NCBI GenBank assembly: GCA_026415215.1
Contig: JAOAHN010000106.1
Location: 1 to 39,208 of the forward strand
Source: Candidatus Hydrogenedentota bacterium
Lineage (GTDB): Bacteria > Hydrogenedentota > Hydrogenedentia > Hydrogenedentales > Hydrogenedentaceae
Length of the DNA: 39,208 nt
Direction of reading: 5' to 3'
Both the position numbers and the translations under genes were made by a program. The stretch's first letter is position 1, and every line of letters starts with the position of its first letter. Below the pieces are notes generated by a model that was not told where the DNA came from, made no database searches, and was given only the letters and a program-made list of their open reading frames with translations. Below are positions 24,096 through 32,497 of this stretch, piece after piece.

Positions 24096-24911
24096 ATGGG
24101 ACTTCGAATCAATACTAATGTGCCTGCTCTAAATGCTGCCAGGGTTTTGAGAAGGTCTACTTTGGACTTGAACAAAACCTTGGAGCGGTTGTCAAGCGGG
24201 TTGAGAATTAATCGAGCTGCGGATGATGCAGCGGGCTTGGCTATTGCTGAAGCATTTCGCTCTATTGTCCGCGGTTCGAATATGGCACAGCGCAATGCAC
24301 AGGATGGTATAAGCCTTGTTCAGACAGCTGAGGGAGCATTAAGTGAGACTACTAACATCCTACAACGCATCCGCGAGCTGGCTGTACAAGCGGCTAACGG
24401 TACTCAGAGTAGCGATAATCGTAGTGCAATTAATACCGAAGTTCAACAGTTGCTTCAACAAATTGACAAAATTGCCACCCAAACTGAATTTAATGGTATC
24501 TACATATTAAGTGTTTCTCAGACAGTTACTCTTCAGGTAGGTGCTTACAGTGGACAAGTGTTGGCAATCACTGTTGGAGGCGCAAAAACAAATGATTTGG
24601 GTGTCAATGCCATAACAGTAGCTACTCAAACAGATGCGGCTTCAGCGATTTCCACAATTGATGTAGCGATTAGGAGTGTAAACACATTGCGCGCTACTCT
24701 GGGTGCTTATCAAAATAGGTTAGAGTTTACGATGAACACCTTAGCAATTCAGGAAGAGAATTCTGCATCTTCAGAAAGTGCAATTCGTGATGCGGATATT
24801 GCTCAAGAAACTATAAGATTCACAAGGAATCAAATCCTTGTGAATGCAGGCACTGCGGTGCTTGCTCAATCTAATGTGGTGCCTCAGACTGCATTACAGT
24901 TGCTGAGGTAA
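24096..24911 (+). CDS. fliC: flagellin (copy 1)
   Basis: Structural subunit of the flagellar filament, 271 residues. The conserved N-terminal D0/D1 part (MGLRINTNVPALNAAR, INRAADDAAGLAIAE at 38-52, QRIRELAVQAANGT at 90-103) and the C-terminal part (LGAYQNRLEFTMNTL, ESAIRDADIA, ending PQTALQLLR) are both intact. The middle (about 135-195) is short, so the protein has essentially only the D0/D1 core and no large outer domains. The 90-103 segment matches the region that mammalian TLR5 recognises in typical bacterial flagellins. First of four tandem copies, transcribed from the sigma-28 promoter, with a GGAGG Shine-Dalgarno. Confidence 0.97.
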   Translation: MGLRINTNVPALNAARVLRRSTLDLNKTLERLSSGLRINRAADDAAGLAIAEAFRSIVRGSNMAQRNAQDGISLVQTAEGALSETTNILQRIRELAVQAANGTQSSDNRSAINTEVQQLLQQIDKIATQTEFNGIYILSVSQTVTLQVGAYSGQVLAITVGGAKTNDLGVNAITVATQTDAASAISTIDVAIRSVNTLRATLGAYQNRLEFTMNTLAIQEENSASSESAIRDADIAQETIRFTRNQILVNAGTAVLAQSNVVPQTALQLLR

Positions 24912-24948
24912 CTCTAATAAAATTGAAAAAAAATAAACTTTGATTGTT

Positions 24949-24965
24949 TAGGCAAGGAAAGCCTA
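24949..24965 (+). promoter_or_regulatory. GGA-loop hairpin before flagellin copy 2
   Basis: TAGGC (24949-24953) pairs with GCCTA (24961-24965), leaving the loop AAGGAAA. A GGAGG Shine-Dalgarno follows 9 nt before the ATG. Candidate CsrA site by pattern only. Confidence 0.4.
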
Positions 24966-25000
24966 TGGAGAAAAACTAAAACTCAAGGAGGATAAGAGCT

Positions 25001-25816
25001 ATGGGACTTAGGATTAACACCAATGTACCAGCCTTAAACGCTGCTCGCATACTAAGGCGTTCTACACTGGACCTGAATAAAACTCTTGAGCAGTTATCCA
25101 GTGGTTTGAGAATTAATCGAGCTGCGGATGATGCGGCGGGCTTAGCCATTGCAGAGGGGTTCCGTGCACAGGTTCGTGGGTCTCAGGTGGCACAGAGAAA
25201 TATCCAAGATGGCGTGAGTCTTGTCCAAACCGCAGAAGGCGCATTAAGTGAGACTACAAATATTCTGCAGAGAATTCGCGAACTTGCAGTTCAGGCGGCA
25301 AACGGTACCCAGAGCGATAATAACCGTGCTGCAATCCAGCTTGAGGTAACTCAGTTAGTAGACCAGATTGATAAGATTGCGAGTGATACTGAGTTTAATG
25401 GTATCAAGGTGTTAACAGGTTTACAATCAGTAGTACTCCAAGCTGGATATCAGCAGGGTCAGACATTAGCAGTGGTTATAAGCGGTGCAACTGCTGCTAC
25501 CTTGAGTGTGAATGGATTAGCTGTCTCCTCGCAGGCTTTGGCTGCGTCTGCTATTACAATAGTGGACAATGCTTTGAAGTCTGTAAACATGTTGCGGGCT
25601 ACGCTCGGTGCATATCAGAACCGCCTTGAATTTACAATAAATACATTGTCAATTCAAGAAGAGAATGCAGCTGCATCAGAGAGTGCAATTCGTGATGCGG
25701 ATCTTGCTCAAGTAACCATAAGGTTCACGAGGAATCAAATTCTTGTAAATTCAGGGACTGCTGTACTTGCACAAGCCAATATAGTGCCTCAAACTGCTTT
25801 GCAGTTGTTGAGGTAA
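25001..25816 (+). CDS. fliC: flagellin (copy 2)
   Basis: A 271-residue flagellin, exactly the same length as its three neighbours. N- and C-terminal D0/D1 regions are nearly identical to copy 1. The centre (about 137-195, from TGLQSVVLQAGYQQGQ to ASAITIVDNALKS) is divergent and alanine-rich. The Shine-Dalgarno is CAAGGAGG. No own sigma-28 promoter is visible in the 89-bp gap, so it is probably read from the upstream promoter. Confidence 0.97.
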   Translation: MGLRINTNVPALNAARILRRSTLDLNKTLEQLSSGLRINRAADDAAGLAIAEGFRAQVRGSQVAQRNIQDGVSLVQTAEGALSETTNILQRIRELAVQAANGTQSDNNRAAIQLEVTQLVDQIDKIASDTEFNGIKVLTGLQSVVLQAGYQQGQTLAVVISGATAATLSVNGLAVSSQALAASAITIVDNALKSVNMLRATLGAYQNRLEFTINTLSIQEENAAASESAIRDADLAQVTIRFTRNQILVNSGTAVLAQANIVPQTALQLLR

Positions 25817-25844
25817 ATGACATTAATGAAAATTGAGATGTAAA

Positions 25845-25864
25845 TTTACCATGGAAGGTGTAAA
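25845..25864 (+). promoter_or_regulatory. GGA-loop hairpin before flagellin copy 3
   Basis: TTTAC (25845-25849) pairs with GTAAA (25860-25864) around the loop CATGGAAGGT. The Shine-Dalgarno CAAGGAGG follows at once. Candidate CsrA site by pattern only. Confidence 0.35.
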
Positions 25865-25881
25865 CTCAAGGAGGAAAAGTT

Positions 25882-26697
25882 ATGGGACTTAGAATAAATA
25901 CAAATGTTCCTGCTTTAAATGCGGCGAGGGTGTTGAGGAGAACTACACTCGATTTGAATAAAACATTGGAGCAGTTATCGAGTGGTCTCCGCATAAACCG
26001 AGCTGCAGATGATGCTGCAGGTTTAGCAATTGCTGAGGCGTTCCGGTCCCAAGTTCGTGGAACGCAAGTAGCTCAGAGAAATGCCCAAGATGGTATTAGT
26101 TTAGTCCAGACTGCGGAGGGAGCTCTGAGCGAAACTACTAACATTCTTCAAAGAATGAGAGAGTTGGCAGTTCAAGCGGCAAACGGGACACAGAGCGGAG
26201 ATAATCGTCTCGCTATTCAAAGTGAGATTAATCAGTTAATAGAGCAAATCAATGCGATAGCTACTGACACCGAATTTAATGGAATAAAGGTTCTGAACTC
26301 TACCAGTGTGATTGAGATCCAGGCAGGGATTTATTCTGGACAGACATTAGCATTATCGATGGCTTCTGTTACCGCGGCAGCATTAAATGTAAGTCTTCTA
26401 AGTGTGGTTTCGCAAGCTTTAGCAGCATCTGCAATAAGTATAATTGATAATGCTCTTAGAACAGTGAACACGCTAAGGGCGAGACTTGGTGCTTATCAGA
26501 ACAGGTTGGAATTTACAATAAACACATTAGGTATACAGGAAGAAAATGCGGCTGCGTCAGAAAGTGCTATTAGAGATGCAGACATTGCGAAAGTGACAAT
26601 AAGGTTTACAAGGAATCAGATTTTGCTGAATGCAGGCACATCAGTGCTTGCTCAAGCAAATATAGTTCCGCAGACGGCGCTACAGCTTCTAAGATAA
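25882..26697 (+). CDS. fliC: flagellin (copy 3)
   Basis: A 271-residue flagellin with the same conserved ends (MGLRINTNVPALNAARVLRR; ending NIVPQTALQLLR). The centre (about 135-195) differs from the other copies and is rich in Ala, Ser and Val. The Shine-Dalgarno GGAGG is 7 nt from the ATG. Follows copy 2 by 65 nt; probably the same transcript. A strong hairpin lies directly behind it (26705-26756). Confidence 0.97.
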   Translation: MGLRINTNVPALNAARVLRRTTLDLNKTLEQLSSGLRINRAADDAAGLAIAEAFRSQVRGTQVAQRNAQDGISLVQTAEGALSETTNILQRMRELAVQAANGTQSGDNRLAIQSEINQLIEQINAIATDTEFNGIKVLNSTSVIEIQAGIYSGQTLALSMASVTAAALNVSLLSVVSQALAASAISIIDNALRTVNTLRARLGAYQNRLEFTINTLGIQEENAAASESAIRDADIAKVTIRFTRNQILLNAGTSVLAQANIVPQTALQLLR

Positions 26698-26704
26698 AAA
26701 TAGG

Positions 26705-26756
26705 GCGGTAGGGATGAGAGTAGAAGGTTCTCTTTAGTGATTCTCATCCCTACCGC
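26705..26756. terminator. 15-bp perfect hairpin between flagellins 3 and 4
   Basis: GCGGTAGGGATGAGA (26705-26719) is the exact complement of TCTCATCCCTACCGC (26742-26756), with a 22-nt loop. No U-run follows on the plus strand. On the minus strand the stem is followed by TATTTTTAT. On the plus strand it may be a U-less terminator, attenuator or processing/stability stem that lowers expression of copy 4 relative to copies 1-3. Confidence 0.55.
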
Positions 26757-26775
26757 ATGGGGTAAATAGGCTCAG

Positions 26776-26813
26776 ACTTCGGAGGCGTGCCGAAGTTAAA
26801 ACAAAAGGATTTG
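26776..26813 (+). promoter_or_regulatory. two small hairpins in the leader of flagellin copy 4
   Basis: ACTTCGG (26776-26782) pairs with CCGAAGT (26790-26796), loop AGGCGTG. Then CAAA-AGGA-TTTG (26802-26813) puts GGA in a tetraloop; ACAAAAGGAT resembles the CsrA consensus. The Shine-Dalgarno CAAGGAGG follows 6 nt before the ATG. Confidence 0.35.
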
Positions 26814-26845
26814 CAAAAGGGTTATGACACTCAAGGAGGCAATCT

Positions 26846-27661
26846 ATGGGGCTTAGAATCAATACTAATGTTCCCGCCTTAAACGCAGCCCGGGTTTTGA
26901 GGCGGTCAACTCTTGATTTAAATAAGAGTTTAGAAAAGTTAAGCAGTGGTTTGAGAATTAACCGTGCATCAGATGATGCGGCGGGCTTAGCTATAGCTGA
27001 GAGCTTCCGGGCACAAGTTCGTGGGACCCAAGTGGCCCAGAGGAATGCGCAGGATGGGATTAGCCTTGTTCAGACTGCTGAAGGTGCGTTGAGTGAAACT
27101 ACTAATATTCTTCAGCGTATAAGAGAGCTTTCGGTTCAGGCTTCAAATGGGACTCTGAGTGCTGAAAATAGAAGTGCTTTAGATGCTGAGGCTCAACAGC
27201 TTATCTCTCAGATAAACAAGATTGCTGACGATACTGAATTTAATTCATTGAGAATTCTAAGTGCTACAAATAGCGTGGTAATTCAAGCAGGTCCTAACCA
27301 AGGCCAGACTCTTACTATTGTAATAGAAGCGGCGAATGCGAATGTGTTGGGTGTAAGTGGCATCACATTGACGAACTTAACTTCCGCTACAGCTGCGATT
27401 ACAAAAATTGACGATGCTCTAAAAAGTGTCAATATGCTAAGAAGTAAATTAGGTGCATATCAAAATAGACTTGAGTTCACAATTAATACTCTGGCAATCC
27501 AAGAAGAAAATGCCTCGTCTTCAGAAAGTGCCATTCGGGATGCGGACATAGCAAAAGAAACAATCTCGTTTACGAGGAATAGAATTTTGGTAAATGCCGG
27601 AACAGCTGTGCTATCACAGGCGAATGTAGTTCCCCAGACAGCACTTGCTCTGCTTCGTTAG
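26846..27661 (+). CDS. fliC: flagellin (copy 4)
   Basis: A 271-residue flagellin, again exactly the same length. The most divergent of the four in its conserved parts: INRASDDAAG instead of INRAADDAAG, RELSVQASNGTLS instead of RELAVQAANGTQS, and ENASSSES near the C-terminus. It is separated from copies 1-3 by the longest spacer and the 15-bp hairpin. It may be a minor or position-specific filament subunit; that is inference. Confidence 0.97.
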   Translation: MGLRINTNVPALNAARVLRRSTLDLNKSLEKLSSGLRINRASDDAAGLAIAESFRAQVRGTQVAQRNAQDGISLVQTAEGALSETTNILQRIRELSVQASNGTLSAENRSALDAEAQQLISQINKIADDTEFNSLRILSATNSVVIQAGPNQGQTLTIVIEAANANVLGVSGITLTNLTSATAAITKIDDALKSVNMLRSKLGAYQNRLEFTINTLAIQEENASSSESAIRDADIAKETISFTRNRILVNAGTAVLSQANVVPQTALALLR

Positions 27662-27705
27662 CTTATTTTTTTTGACATATGCATATTTTGGAGGAGTAAG
27701 TAGGC

Positions 27706-28119
27706 TTGGGTATGTTGCCGGAAATAAATACTCAGCTAACTTACCTGAGGTTGGCCAGCCCAGATCTCAGATCTGCCCTACCTGCTCCTCCAAACTCTCC
27801 CTATGTAAACATGCTTCCGCATTTATCTGAGATCGCAGATCCGCAAGAAATGATGGGAAAATCTTTGTTGTCTGAGGAAGGTAATGACTTAGAAAAAGAA
27901 AAATTATTTTTAGAAATTGAGATTGGGGGGAAAAGGGTAAAGATAGAAATTCCGATTACGAGCACGAGATTAAAATTGGACGAGGAGACCAAGAGAATAG
28001 TAATACAGATTCTTAACGCTAAGGATGAAGTAATAAAACAAATACCACCGGAAGAGTGGTTAAAGTTCTTAGCTAAGTGGCAGAAGATTCAGGGATTGTT
28101 TTTCGATGAGAGGGCGTAA
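27706..28119 (+). CDS. flaG: flagellar protein FlaG
   Basis: A 137-residue protein whose C-terminal half (about 85-137) is the FlaG domain: LKLDEETKRIVIQILNAKDE, then VIKQIPPEEWLKFLAKW, then GLFFDERA. The N-terminal half is Pro/Leu-rich and probably unstructured. FlaG is encoded next to flagellin genes in many bacteria and influences filament length; its mechanism is unclear. I chose TTG at 27706 because GGAGGAG lies 9 nt upstream; an ATG at 27712 would be 15 nt away. It ends the flagellar group: no fliD, fliS, fliW or csrA is in the window. Confidence 0.88.
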   Translation: MGMLPEINTQLTYLRLASPDLRSALPAPPNSPYVNMLPHLSEIADPQEMMGKSLLSEEGNDLEKEKLFLEIEIGGKRVKIEIPITSTRLKLDEETKRIVIQILNAKDEVIKQIPPEEWLKFLAKWQKIQGLFFDERA

Positions 28120-28145
28120 GTAAAAAATTTTAAGAGTCGAGCTAT

Positions 28146-29855
28146 TTATTTATCAAATCCATATTTATACCAGACTCCGTAGGGGAGAAAAGATTCAAAC
28201 ATTTTGGGGGATAAGGGTAGGTTATCTATAGAGGAAGGGTTAGAGGAAGTATGCTCTGTTGAAAAGTTATCAAACCATGCCCCTGAAAAAGAACCCTCTT
28301 CGTTTCCACACCAGACACCAAATTGGACTACCAAAAGATTTGCGACAGGTTTTGCAGTGTTATCTTTTAAAGTGAAGATTTGGTCTGTGTTCAGGACAAG
28401 GGAATGCACTTTATAACCGTAATCAGGTAGTTTCATACTAATGAAACTACCCTGTTGAATGGCTTTCTCATACCACTGAAGTTTTTCTTTAGGTTCATCT
28501 AAATAATTCCATATTCTATGTAAGTGTTTTATCCTTTCTTCTCTTGCTCCCCAATGTCCTAACCACATAGCCTCAAGGCTTTTGTCATTGAATAATGCTA
28601 CTCTAATGTAACCTCCTCCGTAGAAACTTTTCTCCTCATTCGGTATATAGTATTGTAGTTTGATCGTGGGTAGAGAAGAGTTCGAAGGGATAGAAATAAC
28701 CTTGTAAAGGTCTAACGATTCATCATATTGCCAAGAACGGCCCTTATATGTAACAAAAAGGTGCAGAGAGTTGGAGTTGAATTTGGGAGAGGGCAAAACT
28801 TCACAGATAAACCCAGGTTTCTCGTCAGATTTATATCGGTAAGATGAAAACCAATTTAAAGTGCCATTTTCAAAGTCGCCGTTTTGTATCGTCTCCGATT
28901 TAGGCATATCATACCAGTGTCTGAATGCCCGTGAGTCAATATCAATTGTAAATATAGGAAACTCTTCGGGATATTTATATTTAGTGGGATTATCTATTTG
29001 TCTTCCATATATTTCAGATGCTGATCCTTTGAGAATTAGTTCTGCAAAAAATCCGCGGTCAGAATAAGATACAAATTCAGGATATTCCTCTGCGAACGCT
29101 CTTCCGGGCACCAAAGTAGGTAATACAATAAATTTAGTTCCCTGATATTCCCAGGCAGTTTTTACGGAAGCCTTTATCCCATTGTGAACATGTCCCATAA
29201 AAACATATTTAACATTTCCATACCTTACTAAGGTATCCAATAGTCTTAATTTCTGTTCTCTGGGGTAGGTATAGTATTCAAGTTGTGAAAGACCGACTGG
29301 TAGTAGATGGTAATGGAGGAATACGATAACAGGCTTCCGCCAAGCCTGTTGGAGTTCATTATTTAGCCACTCGATTTGATTCTCGAATGTGTATGAGTCT
29401 GTAAATAGTTCTGGCGCGCAAAGCAATATTATTCGCCATTTTCCGCAGTCAAACGCATAGTCGTAAGCACGAAAACCGCATAATTGTTGCTGTAGCTTCC
29501 AGAATAAACCATCTTTTGCTTTACCATCATGATTTCCGTGAACAAGTACAATAGGAACTGTGATATATTTTACCGCATTTTCAAAAGCGTTAAAGTAGCT
29601 CTCTTGGGGAAAGGCTACTAAATCACCATTGAAAACTACAAAATCTGGTTTTTCTTCATTAACAGTAGATACGAACTTTCTAAGCATTAGCTCCAATTCT
29701 TTTTCAAACTCAACCGGACTATCAGCTGGGCCAATTTGTGGGTCGGCGCAAAGTAGTATTCTGTAGCACTCCTTCTCTTGTATTTTCTCAGAGTAGTAGT
29801 CTAACTGAAACATTATTATAGATTGGAGTATCAATGCGATAGTAGTAGTAAACAT
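28146..29855 (-). CDS. exported metallophosphoesterase with C-terminal beta-sandwich domain
   Basis: A 569-residue protein with an N-terminal hydrophobic segment (about 3-18, signal or anchor). The calcineurin-like phosphoesterase domain (about 30-300) has every metal-ligand motif: ADPQIG (D38), NGDLV (D78), GNHD (107-110), LHYHL (H181/H183) and GHVH (221-224). Residues about 330-540 look like a carbohydrate-binding jelly roll (starts IQNGDFENGTLNWFSSY, contains WFDNFS), common in secreted polysaccharide-active proteins. The likely role is an extracytoplasmic phosphatase or phosphodiesterase; substrate unknown. The ATG is very close to its AAGGA. The gene stops 26 nt from flaG (convergent). 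Confidence 0.85.
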   Translation of the reverse strand: MFTTTIALILQSIIMFQLDYYSEKIQEKECYRILLCADPQIGPADSPVEFEKELELMLRKFVSTVNEEKPDFVVFNGDLVAFPQESYFNAFENAVKYITVPIVLVHGNHDGKAKDGLFWKLQQQLCGFRAYDYAFDCGKWRIILLCAPELFTDSYTFENQIEWLNNELQQAWRKPVIVFLHYHLLPVGLSQLEYYTYPREQKLRLLDTLVRYGNVKYVFMGHVHNGIKASVKTAWEYQGTKFIVLPTLVPGRAFAEEYPEFVSYSDRGFFAELILKGSASEIYGRQIDNPTKYKYPEEFPIFTIDIDSRAFRHWYDMPKSETIQNGDFENGTLNWFSSYRYKSDEKPGFICEVLPSPKFNSNSLHLFVTYKGRSWQYDESLDLYKVISIPSNSSLPTIKLQYYIPNEEKSFYGGGYIRVALFNDKSLEAMWLGHWGAREERIKHLHRIWNYLDEPKEKLQWYEKAIQQGSFISMKLPDYGYKVHSLVLNTDQIFTLKDNTAKPVANLLVVQFGVWCGNEEGSFSGAWFDNFSTEHTSSNPSSIDNLPLSPKMFESFLPYGVWYKYGFDK

Positions 29856-29923
29856 TTTCCTTATTCTTCTGTGTGTAAAGATAATTTACTACATTTTAAA
29901 GTGGATGATAACAAAATTAAAAA

Positions 29924-29952
29924 GCGAGAGGAAATGGATACCTTCCTCTCGC
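29924..29952 (-). terminator. intrinsic terminator of the 29996-31129 lipoprotein gene
   Basis: GCGAGAGGAA (29924-29933) and TTCCTCTCGC (29943-29952) form a perfect 10-bp stem with a 9-nt loop. On the minus strand the stem is followed by TTTTTAATTTTG. It lies about 45 nt after the stop codon. Confidence 0.88.
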
Positions 29953-29995
29953 CTTCGTAATTAAATAACCTAATTGAATTGTTTAGGCTAAGATT

Positions 29996-31129
29996 TTATG
30001 GTGTTCCAAATGTAACTTTTACATTTGCATCGGTTGCTTTAGAATCCCCCTTAATTATTATATAATAGACATCTGTGTTATTGTTCGGAATAGTAATCGT
30101 TCCTGCGGTTGGGTAGAAGGTAGAAATATCTCCATCTCGACTAACTCTATAATATCCAATTAGTACATCTGGGTTGGCTCCCTCAGTTTGTGTCTGAAGC
30201 TTGTATGTACTATTAGGCTGGACATTCAATTCTAATGCTTTTGCCTCTAATCCTTTAATGGGAACTGTTGGGTTTTCGTTAGGATTCACCGAAACGGTAA
30301 TATTAGAGATTAGGATCTTCACTCGTGTAGCGGTGTTTTCGGCGGCACCGGTGAGAGCAAGATAATATTTGTTCTTATCATCTGGATGGAGCAAGAAAAT
30401 GAAATCCTCTATCGCATTTATATTCTGTGTAACAGTAAATTCCTCGCCGTATTCATTTATTTGAACTATTCTTCCGAGAATTTCGTCTTTCCAATCATCC
30501 TCGGGATTTCCATATATATCTTCATTGAGGGTGCCACTAATTTGTAACCTGTATGCGTCACCTGCTGGCATCTCAAGTTTGTAAATGTTGAATATATCGC
30601 CTAACACAAGAGTCTCTACTGAACTGCCAGGACTTATCGAAGTTGCACCTGAATAAGTTTCTGGCTTGGCTAAGCCTATAGCGTAATTAAGTTCATATTT
30701 TTTGTTTTCCGATACAGGCTGAGCATAGCCATAAAGTCTGATATAGTAGTTGCCCTTGTATGGTGCTACCCTGAATTCCCTTGCCTTGTCTTCTATTATT
30801 ATGTCATCAGCAGGTTCTGTAGGAGGAACCTCTATAGATTCGAGTAGAACTAAGCCATCTTCAGACTCATAAAACAATGCTCTTTGGTAACCAAGCCACG
30901 CATCGTCATTATCGCCTATATTCTTAAAAATCAAGAGATAAGGGGTGTTGTCATTTTCCACTTCGAACTTATACCACTTTGTCTCCCATGCCTTGAGCAC
31001 ATCTGTGACAAGCGTTCCATTCATTTCTAACTTTGTCGCATTTAGAGGTACACCACATCCTGAAAAGGAAAACACTCCTATTACGCATACAGCTACACAC
31101 AGATACTTAAGCTGACTCTTTTTGCTCAT
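29996..31129 (-). CDS. lipoprotein with repeated beta-sandwich (PPC-like) domains
   Basis: A 377-residue secreted protein with a lipoprotein signal ending FSFSGC (Cys 25). The mature part appears to hold three beta-rich units, each with a 'KWYKFEVENDNTPYLLIF'-type start: about 35-150, 160-275 and 290-377. The units resemble bacterial pre-peptidase C-terminal (PPC) domains, where aromatic and acidic residues alternate (YKLEMPAGDAYRLQISG). No catalytic motif is visible. The role may be binding or adhesion at the cell surface. The ATG has AAGGAG about 9 nt upstream. Monocistronic: its own promoter and terminator are both recognisable. Confidence 0.75.
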   Translation of the reverse strand: MSKKSQLKYLCVAVCVIGVFSFSGCGVPLNATKLEMNGTLVTDVLKAWETKWYKFEVENDNTPYLLIFKNIGDNDDAWLGYQRALFYESEDGLVLLESIEVPPTEPADDIIIEDKAREFRVAPYKGNYYIRLYGYAQPVSENKKYELNYAIGLAKPETYSGATSISPGSSVETLVLGDIFNIYKLEMPAGDAYRLQISGTLNEDIYGNPEDDWKDEILGRIVQINEYGEEFTVTQNINAIEDFIFLLHPDDKNKYYLALTGAAENTATRVKILISNITVSVNPNENPTVPIKGLEAKALELNVQPNSTYKLQTQTEGANPDVLIGYYRVSRDGDISTFYPTAGTITIPNNNTDVYYIIIKGDSKATDANVKVTFGTP

Positions 31130-31166
31130 AGGTAGGCTCCTTTTTTGTTGATTTTAACTTTTTTAC

Positions 31167-31223
31167 TACCTTCACTGAATTTGAAGGTATTCATATATTA
31201 CAAAAGAACATTTTTTTTGTCAA
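31167..31223 (-). promoter_or_regulatory. promoter and start-site dyad of the lipoprotein gene
   Basis: On the minus strand TTGACA (31218-31223, 6/6) is followed after 17 bp by TAATAT (31195-31200, 4/6). A perfect 8-bp dyad, TACCTTCA-N7-TGAAGGTA, covers 31167-31189, so the predicted transcription start (about 31188) falls on its edge. It could be an operator, or a 5' stem-loop that stabilises the mRNA. Confidence 0.6.
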
Positions 31224-31354
31224 ATTTTTCGCAAGCAGAATTCTTTTTCTTATTTAAAGTGTTAAAGATGAGATACTTTGAGCGAAAAAATATAATTCTC
31301 TTCTCCTCCTGATGCGCTATGTCACAAAGGAACTAAATGGATAGTTCTTGGGCT

Positions 31355-32344
31355 TTATGGGTTTGACCAGTCGATAAATCTTAAAACTTGAGCAATACCT
31401 GCATTTACAGGAGCTTTACTTGCGCCTGTAGGATTAGCAGGGTCTTCAGCTATATATCTTATAAATTCCACATGTCCATCCATGTATAGCACATTTGAGC
31501 CCCCAGGGATATGGTTGTAGACAGAGGGGTCCGTACCAACATGGTCAAACATAATCCAAACTGTGCTCTGAGCCATTGCAGATGCAGAGGGATTGTTAAT
31601 ATCAGTAATGAGAAATCTCTCAATACCTTCGCGCAGTCTGTATACCGTGCTACTACCACCATTCCCAAGTCCCGGAGTAACTTCGATGTCTTTATCAACA
31701 TATTGACTCCATTGAGATGGATCCATGTACACAGGGATGAAGGCTCTTGTGGCAAATTCTACTAATTGCCCCGGAGCTGTTATAGGGTTGGGAAGGTAAG
31801 GAGGTAACGGTCCAAATTGCATTGGATTATCTGTGGTTTCTCCTTTGTCTATAACCCAACCAAGGTAAGCATAGCTCTCGTCTACCGCAGCTGCTCCGTA
31901 GTTAGCATCTGTGCAAAGCCAACCAGCGGTATTTTCGCCAGTGGCATCATTGGTGATGTCTTTTATAGAACTTTTGGCATCAGATGGGCAGAAGAAAATA
32001 GCAGGGTCCGTGAGATATTCAGGGTAAAGGGTAGTAGTATCTGGTCCTATTGCAATGAATAAAGTATCATAAGGTCTGAGGGTAGGATCAGCAGAATCGC
32101 AATTTCTAAATATAGGCACTCTGCCATCTCTTATTAGCATTCTTGGGTACCTTTCGCCTTTCGCCTCACCAGCATACATTTTGAATACGAGACCCCATTG
32201 TTTGAGATTATTTTGGCAACTTGATCTGCGTGCCGCTTCTCTTGCTCTTGCCAAGGCAGGTAGCAGGATCGCAGCGAGAATGCCGATAATAGCTATTACA
32301 ACAAGCAGTTCAATCAAGGTAAACCCTTTTCTTCTGATAATCAT
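31355..32344 (-). CDS. prepilin-like protein of the DUF1559 / H-X9-DG type (copy A)
   Basis: A 329-residue type IV pilin-like protein. The leader MIIRRKG is cut by prepilin peptidase before [24 protein letters not shown], the class III signal and helix. [29 protein letters not shown] follows, as is usual in DUF1559 proteins. Near the C-terminus [19 protein letters not shown] is the processing-associated H-x-DG motif, here with ten rather than nine residues between His and Asp-Gly. Such proteins occur in many copies in Planctomycetota, Armatimonadota and relatives; their function is not firmly known. About 88% identical to copy B by my count, and under the same operator. AAAGGAGAT precedes the ATG. 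Confidence 0.93.
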   Translation of the reverse strand: MIIRRKGFTLIELLVVIAIIGILAAILLPALARAREAARRSSCQNNLKQWGLVFKMYAGEAKGERYPRMLIRDGRVPIFRNCDSADPTLRPYDTLFIAIGPDTTTLYPEYLTDPAIFFCPSDAKSSIKDITNDATGENTAGWLCTDANYGAAAVDESYAYLGWVIDKGETTDNPMQFGPLPPYLPNPITAPGQLVEFATRAFIPVYMDPSQWSQYVDKDIEVTPGLGNGGSSTVYRLREGIERFLITDINNPSASAMAQSTVWIMFDHVGTDPSVYNHIPGGSNVLYMDGHVEFIRYIAEDPANPTGASKAPVNAGIAQVLRFIDWSNP

Positions 32345-32395
32345 ATAAATCTCCTTTTATTAGAGTTAATATACTTATACTACTATTTTCAGTCG

Positions 32396-32447
32396 TCTAA
32401 CCGGTTAGATACTACTAATTATACTAAAAGGTAAGCTATAGTGCTAA
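32396..32447 (-). promoter_or_regulatory. promoter and palindromic operator of prepilin-like copy A
   Basis: On the minus strand TTAGCA (32442-32447), 18 bp, TATAAT (32418-32423). Eight bp further on lies the perfect 14-bp palindrome TCTAACCGGTTAGA (32396-32409), at the predicted start of transcription. An even palindrome with a central CG is typical of LacI/GalR-family operators; a repressor site is inferred. The same arrangement precedes copy B. Confidence 0.7.
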
Positions 32448-32497
32448 CATTAATTTAGAATTAATTAAATAAAAATAAAAAAATAAAAATAAAAAAG

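Noticed and set aside
24933-24960. TAAACTTT before flagellin 2 as a sigma-28 -35 box
   Set aside because: The position 11 bp downstream reads CAAGGAAA, not GCCGATAA.
26770-26796. Second sigma-28 promoter before flagellin 4 (GCCGAAGT resembles GCCGATAA)
   Set aside because: The -10 matches poorly and there is no TAAA box at the right distance; the bases belong to a hairpin.
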